NCBI RefSeq assembly: GCF_000424145.1
Contig: NZ_AUJI01000013.1
Span: 62,001 to 126,000, forward strand
Source: Butyrivibrio sp. AC2005
GTDB taxonomy: Bacteria > Bacillota > Clostridia > Lachnospirales > Lachnospiraceae
DNA length: 64,000 nt
Direction: 5' to 3'
Positions 1 to 9,050 of this stretch are shown here, one piece after another (the first letter of the stretch is position 1; each line of letters begins with the position of its first letter). Made by a program: the position numbers and the translations under genes. Below the pieces are notes generated by a model. It did no database searches. It saw only the letters and a list, made by a program, of their open reading frames with translations, and had not been told where the DNA came from.

Positions 1-1
1 T

Positions 2-784
2 ATATATGCAAAAACAGTGAGAAGAGTACTTAGTGAATACGGCTCCTTTGTTATGAATAAGTCTCCAAAGAATGGCACAGAAGAACTTAGAAGAGCCATA
101 GCTGCATACCTTAGCAGGTCCAGGCGGCTACTGGTTTCACCGGATCAGATCATAGTGGGGGCGGGAGCAGAATACCTATACCTACTGATAGTGCAGACCT
201 TTGGCAGAGATATAGTTTACGGAGTTGAGAGCCCGTCCTATCAGAAGATTGCGAAGGTCTATACAGCCGGCGGAGCAGACATACATATGCTTAAGCTTGG
301 AAACGATGGCATTGAAAGTGAAGAGCTTTGGAATGCTGATGTTAAGGTTTTGCATATAACACCCTATAGGAGTTTTCCCAGTGGTGTAACTGCTTCTGCT
401 GCAAAAAAGAGAGAATACCTTAAGTGGAGCAGGAATAAAGATGGTTTTATTGTTGAGGATGATTTTGAATCTGAGTTTACACCCAGCAGAAAGCCTGAGG
501 AAACCATATTTTCACTGGATGAAGAGGGGAGAGTTATATATGTAAATACCTTTACAAGGACTATTGGCAGTTATGTAAGAGCTGCATACATGGTTCTTCC
601 GAAGAGTTTGCTTCCTCTTTTTGCCGAAAAAACAGGGTTTTATGAATGTCCGGTGCCGACTCTTGATCAGCTTGTTATCGCTGCCTTACTTAATAGTGGA
701 GATTTTGAGCGGCATATAAACAAAGTCAGGAGACAAAATAGGAAAAAGGATATTGAAAACAACCCGCAAGATGATATTATATAG
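2..784 (+). CDS. MocR-like PLP aminotransferase-fold regulator, 5' end outside window, probably decayed
   Basis: The frame is open from the window edge, so the N-terminal part, where a GntR DNA-binding domain would lie, is not seen. What remains resembles the aminotransferase-fold domain of MocR/GabR regulators: an EDDFESEF block, then a strand YVNTFTRT followed by AAYMVLP. In the family that block reads TFSK and its lysine holds PLP; here the codon at 557-559 is AGG (Arg). The protein also stops shortly after the LDQLVIAALL helix, so most of the C-terminal small domain is missing. Both changes suggest a gene losing aminotransferase chemistry, or a ligand-binding-only regulator. It runs in the same direction as the FeoAB gene, 44 bp away; a regulatory link is unproven. 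Confidence 0.6.
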   Translation: MYAKTVRRVLSEYGSFVMNKSPKNGTEELRRAIAAYLSRSRRLLVSPDQIIVGAGAEYLYLLIVQTFGRDIVYGVESPSYQKIAKVYTAGGADIHMLKLGNDGIESEELWNADVKVLHITPYRSFPSGVTASAAKKREYLKWSRNKDGFIVEDDFESEFTPSRKPEETIFSLDEEGRVIYVNTFTRTIGSYVRAAYMVLPKSLLPLFAEKTGFYECPVPTLDQLVIAALLNSGDFERHINKVRRQNRKKDIENNPQDDII

Positions 785-828
785 AAGAAAATAATGAGAA
801 TATTTCTCAATAAATAATGAGGCTAATA

Positions 829-3168
829 ATGAATTTAAAAGAATTGTCGCTCGGACATTCCGCAGTAATAACCAAGGTAGGAGGAGAAGGGGCTTTAAGG
901 CAGCACTTCCTTGATATGGGTGTTATTCCCGGTGCAGAGATAACGGTTGTAAAATATGCACCCCTTGGTGATCCTATTGAGCTCCAGATACATGGTTATG
1001 AACTCACACTTAGATTATCTGAGGCTGAAAAAATCGAAGTAACTGAGATAAACGAAAGAAAAAATAAGCACGAAAGAATTACTCAGATAGATAGCTCCGA
1101 ACATCCGGGACTGGGTGAGGATGGAAGATATCATAATGACTTTGAGGGAGAAAAGCTTCCTGCCGGAACACTTCTTACCTTTGCGCTTGTCGGTAATCAG
1201 AACTGTGGAAAAACAACACTTTTCAATAAGCTTACCGGTGCAAATCAGCATGTCGGTAACTTCCCCGGTGTTACTGTAGACAGGAAGGACGGTCCGATAA
1301 TAGGCTATCCCGATACTCTTGTAACAGATCTTCCCGGAATTTATTCCATGTCTCCTTACAGTAGTGAGGAGATTGTTTCAAGAAACTTTGTACTGGAAGA
1401 AAAACCTAAGGCAATTATCAATATTGTTGATGCTATGAATATAGAGAGAAATCTCTATCTCACCATGCAGCTTCTGGAAATGGATATTCCCATGGTAGTG
1501 GCACTGAACATGATGGATGAAGTGCGCGGCAATAATGGTTCGATAGATATTAATAAAATGGAAGCGTTGTTAGGAGTTCCCGTAGTTCCTATTTCCGCTG
1601 CAAAGAATGAAGGTGTTGCAGAGCTTATTCGACATGCGGTTCATATTGCGACCTATCAGGAAAAGCCGGTAAAACAGGACTTTTGTCAAAAGACAGATCA
1701 TGGCGGAGCAATTCACAGAGCAATTCATGCTGTAGAATCCATAATAGAAGATCATGCTGAAAAAGCTGACATACCTATTCGATTTTCAACCACCAAGCTT
1801 ATAGAGGGTGACATCCTGATATTAAAAAAGATGATTCTCGATAAGAACGAAAAGGAAATGATAGAGCATACCATTGTTCAGATGGAGAATGAAAGCGGAA
1901 TGGACAGAAGCTCTGCAATTGCTGATATGCGCTATGACTTTATAGAGAGAGTCTGCGAGCAGACAGTTGTTAAGCCTTCTGAGAGTAAGGAACGTATAAG
2001 ATCCGAGAAAATCGATGAGGTTCTTACCGGAAAATGGACAGCTATTCCATTCTTTATAATAATTATGGGAATAACCTTCTTATTAACCTTTAACGTAATA
2101 GGACCATTTTTCCAGGATATACTGGCGGCGGGAATTGATTTACTTAAAGAGGCTACAGATGCCTGGATGCAAAAGGCAGAGGTTAATATAGCCATAAGAG
2201 AGCTTGTTATAAAAGGAATATTTGAAGGTGTTGGCAGTGTTGTAAGTTTCCTGCCGATAGTAGTCACGCTGTTTTTCTTTTTATCAATTATGGAAGATAG
2301 CGGATATATTGCAAGAGTTGCGTTTTTTATGGATAAGCTCCTTAGAAAAATCGGACTTTCCGGAAGAAGTATTGTGCCGCTCCTTATAGGCTTTGGATGT
2401 ACAGTACCTGCCGTTATGTCAACAAGGACGCTGCCTTCAAGACGTGACAGACGAATGACTATTGTGCTTACTCCGTTTATGAGCTGTACGGCAAAGGTTC
2501 CGATTTACGCTTTTTTTGTAGATGCATTTTTCCCCAGACGCGGTGGACTAATCATGATTGGTCTCTATGTGCTTGGCATAATTATGGGAATTCTTGTTTC
2601 GCTGATTTATAAGAATACCTTCTTTAAGGGTGAAGCAGTTCCCTTTGTAATGGAACTTCCTAATTACAGAATGCCCGGATTTAAGAATGTTACTCAGCTT
2701 CTTTGGGAAAAGGCAAAGGACTTTCTGACCAAGGCGTTTAGTATCATTTTCCTTGCTTCAATTGTTGTCTGGTTTTTGCAGAGCTTTGATATGCACCTGA
2801 ATTTTACGACAGATTCTGCAGTCAGTATAATGGCAACAATATCAGGACTTTTGGTGCCGATATTTAAACCTTTAGGTCTTGGCGATTGGAAGGTAGTCAC
2901 TTCTCTTATAAGTGGTTTTATAGCAAAAGAAAGCGTCGTTTCAACCATGGAGATTCTGTTTACGGAAGGCATAGAAAACGCGCTCACAACAGTTACAGCT
3001 GCAACACTTTTAGTGTTCTCACTTTTATATACCCCCTGTGTTGCTGCTATAGCATCCATAAAACGTGAGTTGGGAGCAAAATATGCAATCTGCGTTGTCC
3101 TCTGGCAATGTGCGATAGCATGGGTGGTTGCACTTGTTGTAAGATTGATAATGCTGGCTATAGGATGA
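829..3168 (+). CDS. feoB: FeoA-FeoB fusion ferrous iron transporter
   Basis: Membrane GTPase transporter for Fe(II) uptake, 779 aa. Residues 1 to about 75 form a FeoA (SH3-like) domain normally encoded separately. After a charged linker comes the FeoB G domain: G1 GNQNCGKTT at about residue 122, G3 DLPGIYSM and G4 NMMD. The C-terminal half holds the membrane segments with the conserved gate block GFGCTVPA. I place the start at ATG 829 because GAGG at 819-822 lies 6 bp ahead; an in-frame ATG at 817 overlaps that site. No feoC follows. A strong terminator lies 58 bp after the stop. Family assignment is secure; FeoA-FeoB fusions are known in clostridia. Confidence 0.95.
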   Translation: MNLKELSLGHSAVITKVGGEGALRQHFLDMGVIPGAEITVVKYAPLGDPIELQIHGYELTLRLSEAEKIEVTEINERKNKHERITQIDSSEHPGLGEDGRYHNDFEGEKLPAGTLLTFALVGNQNCGKTTLFNKLTGANQHVGNFPGVTVDRKDGPIIGYPDTLVTDLPGIYSMSPYSSEEIVSRNFVLEEKPKAIINIVDAMNIERNLYLTMQLLEMDIPMVVALNMMDEVRGNNGSIDINKMEALLGVPVVPISAAKNEGVAELIRHAVHIATYQEKPVKQDFCQKTDHGGAIHRAIHAVESIIEDHAEKADIPIRFSTTKLIEGDILILKKMILDKNEKEMIEHTIVQMENESGMDRSSAIADMRYDFIERVCEQTVVKPSESKERIRSEKIDEVLTGKWTAIPFFIIIMGITFLLTFNVIGPFFQDILAAGIDLLKEATDAWMQKAEVNIAIRELVIKGIFEGVGSVVSFLPIVVTLFFFLSIMEDSGYIARVAFFMDKLLRKIGLSGRSIVPLLIGFGCTVPAVMSTRTLPSRRDRRMTIVLTPFMSCTAKVPIYAFFVDAFFPRRGGLIMIGLYVLGIIMGILVSLIYKNTFFKGEAVPFVMELPNYRMPGFKNVTQLLWEKAKDFLTKAFSIIFLASIVVWFLQSFDMHLNFTTDSAVSIMATISGLLVPIFKPLGLGDWKVVTSLISGFIAKESVVSTMEILFTEGIENALTTVTAATLLVFSLLYTPCVAAIASIKRELGAKYAICVVLWQCAIAWVVALVVRLIMLAIG

Positions 3169-3225
3169 AAAGATTGACTTTTTCCAATATTACCAGCAAG
3201 AAGTCATAAGTATTTTTGAAAAAAT

Positions 3226-3263
3226 GCGCCTGGGTATAGAGTTCTATACCTAAGCGCTTTTTT
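3226..3263. terminator. Rho-independent terminator after feoAB
   Basis: GCGC...GGTATAGA pairs with TCTATACC...GCGC across a tiny loop, followed by TTTTTT. An A-run precedes the stem, so it could also act on the minus strand. It ends the FeoAB transcript. Confidence 0.9.
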
Positions 3264-3317
3264 ATATATTAGGAAATTCCTCCGGATTTCCAAATATATA
3301 AAAAACGCTCCGCTATG

Positions 3318-3398
3318 GATGCGCACTCGCGCGTATGGTATTTGTTGCATAAATGCAACCGCGCTCGGCGCGAGCATGTTGCAAGCAACATGCTTTTT
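3318..3398. repeat. Chain of consecutive short hairpins
   Basis: Several palindromes follow one another almost without gaps: a looser one around 3319-3336, then GTTGCAT-AA-ATGCAAC (3344-3359), CGCGC-TCG-GCGCG (3360-3372) and GCATGTTGC-AA-GCAACATGC (3374-3393), the last followed by TTTTT. The block is much GC-richer than its surroundings. It lies in the 376-bp gap between feoAB and uxaC and holds no credible gene. The last hairpin could be a terminator; the rest looks like an intergenic repeat. Confidence 0.65.
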
Positions 3399-3544
3399 CA
3401 TTTTTTCGGATGTTATTCTGCATACATTGCAAAACTTGTTGTGCTTGTTGAAATAGTTGGTTAGATACCCGGTAATTATATAAAAAAGCACTCGAAAGAA
3501 TTAAAATAGGCAGGGTAACAATGAAGAAATAAAGGAGCTTAAGG

Positions 3545-4978
3545 ATGAAGAGTTTTTTGGACAACGATTTTCTTTTGCAGACAGATACGGCAAAGCATCT
3601 TTTTCATGATTATTCAGAGGAACTTCCGATTATAGATTATCATTGTCATATTTCTCCCAGGGAAATATATGAGGATAAGCGTTTTGACAGTCTCGGAGAT
3701 GTATGGTTTGGCGGAAAACAGGCAGACGGATCATACTTCGGAGATCATTATAAGTGGAGACTTATGCGTTCAAATGGTATCCCGGAGGAACTGGTTACAG
3801 GCAGAGATGATGAGCTTGAAAGGTTTAAGAGATTTGCGGATGCACTTTCTCTTTCAATCGGCAATCCAATGTATCACTGGTGCCATCTTGAATTAAAAAA
3901 GTATTTTGGAATTGATGAGCCCTTAACACCGGTAAATGCTGAGAAAATATGGAACAAATGCAATGATATGCTGGGGAATGATGACAGCTTTACAGTAAGA
4001 GGTCTGATCAAAAAGAGTAATGTTGCATATGTGGGAACAACGGATGATCCTGTAGATTCACTCGAGTGGCATGAGAAAATTGCTGCGGATGAAAGCATAG
4101 ATTTCCTTGTTAGACCTTCCTTCAGGCCAGACAAGGCTGTAAATATACATAAGGAAGGCTTTAAGGAATATATTCAGGAGCTGGCAGGGGTAGTAGGAAA
4201 AGAAACCCTTGATTCCACACAGGATGTAATTGATGCTCTTATAGAAAGAGTGGAGTATTTTGCTGGGCGCGGATGTGTTGCATCAGATCATGGTCTTGAC
4301 TATGTGCCCTTCAGAATTGTTTCTATGGAGGAATGTGATAAAGCCTTCAGAAAAGCGATGAGCGGAGAAGCGGTTTCTACTGAAGAGGCAGAAGGCTATC
4401 AGACAGCACTTCTTATAGCTCTTGGAAAAGCATATCATAAGCATGGAATAGCTATGGAAATTCATTATTCCTGCATGAGGAATAAGAATGAGAGAATGTT
4501 CAGACTTATCGGGCCTGACACAGGTTATGACATGATAGCAAATAATACCTGTGGTGAGAATATTGCAAATCTTCTCTCAGAACTGGATAAGACAGAAGAA
4601 CTTCCAAAGACAATTATCTTTTCGCTTAATCCTGCAGATAACCAGCAGATCGGAACTATTATCGGAGGCTTCCAGTCCTCTGAGGTTCCTGGGAAGATAC
4701 AGCACGGCCCCGCATGGTGGTTTAACGATACAAAGATTGGTATGGAAGAACAGATGAAGTCTCTTGCAAGTCTTGGAATACTTGGTAACTTCATCGGTAT
4801 GCTGACTGATTCAAGATCCTTCCTGTCATATACAAGACATGATTATTTCAGAAGAATAATGTGTAATCTTATTGGCGGCTGGGTTGAGAATGGTGAATAT
4901 CCTAATGATGAAGAAGCTCTTAAGAGAATTGTCAGTGGCATCTCATACTACAATGCTAAACGATATTTCAATCTTTAA
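3545..4978 (+). CDS. uxaC: Uronate isomerase (glucuronate/galacturonate isomerase)
   Basis: Converts D-glucuronate to D-fructuronate (and galacturonate to tagaturonate) in the cytoplasm, the first step of hexuronate use. The 477-aa protein has the normal family length. It shows the N-terminal metal-site block DYHCHISP and the family blocks MYHWCHLELKKYFGI and MLTDSRSFLSYTRHDYFRR. The start has an AAGGAG-like site just upstream. It is first of three co-directional genes (uxaC, kdgK, eda) separated by short gaps. With uxuB and uxuA beyond the convergent regulator they complete the glucuronate route; no tagaturonate reductase is seen, so glucuronate is the likelier substrate. Confidence 0.95.
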   Translation: MKSFLDNDFLLQTDTAKHLFHDYSEELPIIDYHCHISPREIYEDKRFDSLGDVWFGGKQADGSYFGDHYKWRLMRSNGIPEELVTGRDDELERFKRFADALSLSIGNPMYHWCHLELKKYFGIDEPLTPVNAEKIWNKCNDMLGNDDSFTVRGLIKKSNVAYVGTTDDPVDSLEWHEKIAADESIDFLVRPSFRPDKAVNIHKEGFKEYIQELAGVVGKETLDSTQDVIDALIERVEYFAGRGCVASDHGLDYVPFRIVSMEECDKAFRKAMSGEAVSTEEAEGYQTALLIALGKAYHKHGIAMEIHYSCMRNKNERMFRLIGPDTGYDMIANNTCGENIANLLSELDKTEELPKTIIFSLNPADNQQIGTIIGGFQSSEVPGKIQHGPAWWFNDTKIGMEEQMKSLASLGILGNFIGMLTDSRSFLSYTRHDYFRRIMCNLIGGWVENGEYPNDEEALKRIVSGISYYNAKRYFNL

Positions 4979-5035
4979 GAGATTCTAAAAAATATTACAT
5001 CGATATATTAGGAATATATTTAAGGAGAAAAAGAC

Positions 5036-6127
5036 ATGGAATTAAATTTAAGACAAGACTGCGCATACGATGCAGTATCACTTGGTGAAGTAATGCTGAG
5101 ACTTGATCCCGGCGAAGGAAGAATTAGAACTGCAAGACATTTTACTGCCTGGGAAGGTGGCGGAGAGTACAATGTAATCCGCGGACTTAGAAGATGCTTC
5201 GGCATGAAAACAGCGGTCCTTACAGCCTTTGCTGATAATGAAGTAGGTAAGCTTATGGAGGATTTTATTCTTCAGGGCGGTGTTGATACATCCTTTATTA
5301 AATGGATGAAGACTGACGGAATTGGCAGAGAATGCAGAAATGGTCTGAATTTTACTGAGAGAGGCTTCGGTATAAGAGGAGCAAAGGGATGTTCAGACAG
5401 AGCTAACACAGCAATTTCCAAGGCTAAGCCAGAAGACTTCGACCTGGATAGATTATTTGGCGAGCTTGGCGTTAAGTGGCTTCATACAGGTGGAATTTAT
5501 GCAGCACTTTCAGAGCAGTCAAGTGAGACAGTAATTGAGGTTATTAAGACTGCAAGAAAATACGGAACAGTTATTTCCTATGACTTAAACTACAGACCTT
5601 CCATGTGGAGTGCTATTGGCGGTAAGGTAAAAGCACAGGAGGTCAATAAGGAAATTGCAAAGTACGTTGACGTAATGATAGGAAACGAGGAGGATTTCAC
5701 TGCTTGCCTCGGTTTTGAAATAGAGGGTAACGATGAAAATCTTGCAAAGCTTGATATTGAAGGCTACAAGAAAATGATCAGAGAGGTTGTAAAGACCTAT
5801 CCTAATTTCAAGGCAGTTGCCACAACCTTAAGAGAGGTTAAAACAGCAACAGTTAATGACTGGAGTGCACTTTGCTTTGCAGATGGTGAAATTTACAAGG
5901 CTAAGGATTACAAGGGACTCGAGATAATGGATCGTGTCGGAGGTGGTGATTCTTTCGCATCAGGACTTATCTATGGACTGATGACAACAGGTGATGCAGA
6001 GCTTGCCGTAAATTATGGTGCAGCTCACGGAGCACTTGCCATGACAACACCCGGCGATACAACCATGGCTGACAAGAGTGAAGTTGAAGCTATTATGGGC
6101 GGCGCCGGTGCCAGAGTACAGAGATAA
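5036..6127 (+). CDS. kdgK: 2-keto-3-deoxygluconate kinase (PfkB family)
   Basis: Phosphorylates 2-keto-3-deoxygluconate to KDPG with ATP. The 363-aa protein is a PfkB-family sugar kinase: N-terminal substrate block AWEGGGEYNV, central SYDLNYRPSMW, and the C-terminal anion-hole/catalytic motif GGGDSFASGL with its aspartate. The start follows AAGGAG by about 8 bp. Its place between uxaC and eda fixes the substrate better than sequence alone, since PfkB kinases vary in specificity. It ends 22 bp before eda, so the two are probably co-translated. Confidence 0.9.
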   Translation: MELNLRQDCAYDAVSLGEVMLRLDPGEGRIRTARHFTAWEGGGEYNVIRGLRRCFGMKTAVLTAFADNEVGKLMEDFILQGGVDTSFIKWMKTDGIGRECRNGLNFTERGFGIRGAKGCSDRANTAISKAKPEDFDLDRLFGELGVKWLHTGGIYAALSEQSSETVIEVIKTARKYGTVISYDLNYRPSMWSAIGGKVKAQEVNKEIAKYVDVMIGNEEDFTACLGFEIEGNDENLAKLDIEGYKKMIREVVKTYPNFKAVATTLREVKTATVNDWSALCFADGEIYKAKDYKGLEIMDRVGGGDSFASGLIYGLMTTGDAELAVNYGAAHGALAMTTPGDTTMADKSEVEAIMGGAGARVQR

Positions 6128-6149
6128 AAAAGAAAAGAGGTTAAAGCAG

Positions 6150-6788
6150 ATGACTAACATAATAGAAGAACTCTCCGCATACGGAGTTGTTCCTGTAGTA
6201 GTAATAGACAGAGTAGAGGATGCAAAGCCACTTGCTGAGGCGCTTGTAAAGGGCGGTCTTAAGTGTGCGGAGGTTACCTTCCGTACAGCAGCCGCTGCAG
6301 ATGCCATTAAAATCATGACAGAGAATTTCCCTGAAATGCTAGTTGGAGCAGGAACAGTGCTCTCAACAAAGCAGGTAGATGACGCAATTGCGGCAGGTGC
6401 AAAATTCATAGTAAGCCCCGGCTTTGATCCGGAGGTTGTGGATTACTGTATTGAGAAAGGGTACCCTGTTCTTCCAGGAGTTGCCACACCTTCAGAGGCT
6501 GCATGGGGAATAAAGAGAGGCCTGAAGGTTCTTAAATTCTTCCCTGCAGAACAGGCAGGCGGACTTGCCATGATCAAGGCTATGGCTGCACCCTATACGG
6601 AAGTTAAGTTTATGCCTACAGGTGGAATTAATACAAATAATATGTCAGATTATCTTTCCTATGACAGAATTGCCTGCTGCGGTGGCAGCTGGATGGTAAA
6701 GGGTGATCTCATCAAGGCCGGAGATTTTGATAAAATTGAGGAAATGACCAGAGAGGCTGTAAAGAAAGTAAAAGAAATCAGAGGATAA
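6150..6788 (+). CDS. eda: KDPG/KHG aldolase
   Basis: Class I aldolase splitting KDPG into pyruvate and glyceraldehyde-3-phosphate, the last step of the hexuronate branch. The 212-aa protein has the family length and motifs: VAEVTFR-like strand (here AEVTFRT), AGTVLS, SPGFDPEVV, and the Schiff-base lysine in VLKFFPAEQAGG. The start at ATG 6150 is chosen because AGAGG lies 9 bp upstream and the family N-terminus fits; a longer frame would overlap kdgK. The stop lies only 4 bp from the stop of the convergent AraC gene, with no terminator between them. Confidence 0.95.
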   Translation: MTNIIEELSAYGVVPVVVIDRVEDAKPLAEALVKGGLKCAEVTFRTAAAADAIKIMTENFPEMLVGAGTVLSTKQVDDAIAAGAKFIVSPGFDPEVVDYCIEKGYPVLPGVATPSEAAWGIKRGLKVLKFFPAEQAGGLAMIKAMAAPYTEVKFMPTGGINTNNMSDYLSYDRIACCGGSWMVKGDLIKAGDFDKIEEMTREAVKKVKEIRG

Positions 6789-6792
6789 AACT

Positions 6793-7674
6793 CTAATGTG
6801 AATACAGAGTCTGATATTCCTTTGGAGATATTCCGTATTCTTTTTTGAAAGCCTTAAAGAAGCTGGAATAATCCCTAAAACCAAAACGTTCATACGTCTT
6901 GCTGATGCTTTCGCCATTTGTTATGGCGCTCTGGCATTCGGCAAGGCGTTTTTTTATTATGTACTGATGCAGAGAGATACCAAGAGTATCCTTGAAAAGG
7001 TGTGAAACATAATATTTACTTACAAAAAACTGACCTGCAATTTCGTCAAGGGAAAGTGAGCTATCAAGATTACTTTCGACGTAAGAGAGGATGTTTTGAA
7101 ATAGTGACACTTCATCGGATTTTGCATCTATATGCTCATTGTCATAGATCACGCGGTTAATGGTGAGTATCAGATCACAGAGACACAGATGCCTTGCTGT
7201 GCTGCTGCCATATCTGTCTGAAGATATTTCCTCCAAAAGACGCAGAAATCTATATTCCACCTGATGATATTCTGCAGGTGAAAGAGAATAGATATATTTG
7301 TGAAATGCCTCTGCCTTTTGTATGAGATACATGTAGTCGACTGATTCCTGCATCAGACTTTTACAGCATTCTTTACTTATCCAGAATACAAAACGTCTGT
7401 AGTTTTGCGTCGGGTCGTTCATTATGGCATGGTGACTGGTTCCGGGTGGAACAATCATAAGGTCTCCTGAAGACATTTTGTGGAGCTGCGATTCACCATT
7501 TGATCTGAAAATCTCCATGGTGATATCGCCCTCGATAAACAAATAGAATTCATAGTAATCGTGGGAATGGGGATTCAGAGTCTTAAAATTTCTGTCCGAA
7601 TAATAGAACACCTCAAAGTCTGAGGATAGCATATATTGTCTTGTATTAAATGATGATCTGAGTTTGTTTTTCAT
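6793..7674 (-). CDS. AraC-family transcriptional regulator, cupin sensor domain
   Basis: 293 aa. The N-terminal part is a cupin-like sugar-binding domain (PHSHDYYEFYLFIEG, then MIVPPGTSHHAI). The C-terminal hundred residues form two helix-turn-helix units typical of AraC (DEIAGQFFVSKYYVSHLFK and FGFRDYSSFFKAFKKEYG). It is embedded in the hexuronate genes: convergent to eda and divergent from uxuA with 121 bp between the starts. By position it probably senses a hexuronate or pathway intermediate and controls uxuAB and perhaps uxaC-kdgK-eda. The ligand is inferred from context only. Confidence 0.88.
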   Translation of the reverse strand: MKNKLRSSFNTRQYMLSSDFEVFYYSDRNFKTLNPHSHDYYEFYLFIEGDITMEIFRSNGESQLHKMSSGDLMIVPPGTSHHAIMNDPTQNYRRFVFWISKECCKSLMQESVDYMYLIQKAEAFHKYIYSLSPAEYHQVEYRFLRLLEEISSDRYGSSTARHLCLCDLILTINRVIYDNEHIDAKSDEVSLFQNILSYVESNLDSSLSLDEIAGQFFVSKYYVSHLFKDTLGISLHQYIIKKRLAECQSAITNGESISKTYERFGFRDYSSFFKAFKKEYGISPKEYQTLYSH

Positions 7675-7795
7675 GAAAAATATTATAGGACAATTTTTGC
7701 AAACATGGCAACAAGTAATTCTATTCTAAACAAATAGGCAAAAAAGTAAGCTATATACATAAGAACAAGACATTTATTTGGAGGTAAGAATTTTT

Positions 7796-8872
7796 ATGGA
7801 AATGACATTACGCTGGTATGGCACAAATTACGATACGGTCAAGCTCTGGCAGATCAGACAGATTCCGGGAGTACATGGGGTAATTACTACTCTTTATAAT
7901 AAACAGGCAGGTGAACTTTGGGAGCAGAGCGAGATACAGGCTCTTAAGAAAGAGGTTGAAGATGCAGGACTGGAGATATCCGGTATCGAATCAGTAAACG
8001 TTTCAGATGCAATCAAGGCAGCAACCGCTGACAGAGATAAGCATATAGATAACTATATCAAAACACTTGAAAATTTGGGTAAGGAAGATATTCACATGGT
8101 ATGTTACAACTTCATGCCTGTGTTTGACTGGACCAGAACAGAACTTGCAAGAAAGAGAGAAGACGGTTCAACAGTTCTTGCATATACTCAGGAAGCAGTT
8201 GATGCCATTAATCCTGAAAAAATGTTTGAATCCATTTCCGGCGAAACAAACGGTGCAGTAATGCCCGGATGGGAACCTGAGAGAATGGCTCATGTAAAAG
8301 AGCTTTTTGAATTATATAAGGGCATTGACGAGGATAAGCTCTTTGAAAATATTGTTTATTTCCTAAAGGCAATCATGCCTGTATGTAACAAATATGATAT
8401 TAAGATGGCTATTCATCCTGATGATCCTGCATGGAGTGTATTCGGACTTCCCAGAATCATAAACAATGAAAAGAACATCCTAAAGCTTATGAAGGCTGTA
8501 GACGATGTGCATAACGGAGTTACCTTCTGTTCTGGCTCATACGGTACAAGCCTTGAGAATGACCTTCCACACATGATAAGAGCACTTGAGGGCAGAATAC
8601 ATTTTGCACATGTTCGTAACCTTAAGTTTATCTCACCAACAAACTTTGAAGAGGCTGCACATCTTTCATCAGATGGTACCTTCGATATGTATGAAATTGT
8701 CAAGGCACTTTATGAGACCGGCTTTGACGGCCCTATCCGCCCTGACCACGGAAGAATGATCTGGGGAGAAGTAGCAATGCCAGGGTATGGCCTCTATGAC
8801 AGAGCCCTCGGCGCTACATATATAAACGGACTTTGGGAAGCAATTGAAAAATCTCATCAGCGCGGACTGTGA
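7796..8872 (+). CDS. uxuA: Mannonate dehydratase
   Basis: Dehydrates D-mannonate to 2-keto-3-deoxygluconate (358 aa, usual length). Recognisable blocks are LRWYGTNYDTVKLWQIRQIP at the N-terminus, the metal-site stretch AIHPDDPAW, and RPDHGRMIWGE near the C-terminus. I start it at ATG 7796; GGAGG at 7780-7784 precedes it by 11 bp, and a TTG 18 bp further upstream would overlap that site. It faces away from the AraC gene and leads into uxuB, with the structured repeat A between them. Confidence 0.95.
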   Translation: MEMTLRWYGTNYDTVKLWQIRQIPGVHGVITTLYNKQAGELWEQSEIQALKKEVEDAGLEISGIESVNVSDAIKAATADRDKHIDNYIKTLENLGKEDIHMVCYNFMPVFDWTRTELARKREDGSTVLAYTQEAVDAINPEKMFESISGETNGAVMPGWEPERMAHVKELFELYKGIDEDKLFENIVYFLKAIMPVCNKYDIKMAIHPDDPAWSVFGLPRIINNEKNILKLMKAVDDVHNGVTFCSGSYGTSLENDLPHMIRALEGRIHFAHVRNLKFISPTNFEEAAHLSSDGTFDMYEIVKALYETGFDGPIRPDHGRMIWGEVAMPGYGLYDRALGATYINGLWEAIEKSHQRGL

Positions 8873-8928
8873 TTATATAACTAATAAATCTTCTTTTGGA
8901 GATGTAGAGAAAGGCGAAAACAAAAAAA

Positions 8929-9026
8929 GCCTTCCCCCACCGGGGGCGCAAATCGTCCGGGGGACGATTGCTCTGCGCAGACCGAAGCGGAGCGTAGACA
9001 GGTGGCGCGAAGCGCCGGATGAGGGG
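8929..9026 (+). repeat. Structured intergenic repeat, copy A (upstream of uxuB)
   Basis: First of six related copies in this window. It starts GCCTTCCCCC and ends GGATGAGGGG. It contains two perfect hairpins: AATCGTCC-GGG-GGACGATT (8951-8969) and GGCGC-GAA-GCGCC just before the terminal GGATGAGGGG. The uxuB start codon is 25 bp downstream and has its own AGGAGA. Compared with the other copies the stems differ but stay paired. Confidence 0.9.
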
Positions 9027-9050
9027 ATAAACAAATCAGGAGAAAAAAAA

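Noticed and set aside
3204..3564. Two overlapping minus-strand frames between feoAB and uxaC
   Set aside because: They read through hairpins and the uxaC promoter region; no convincing start and no conserved motif.
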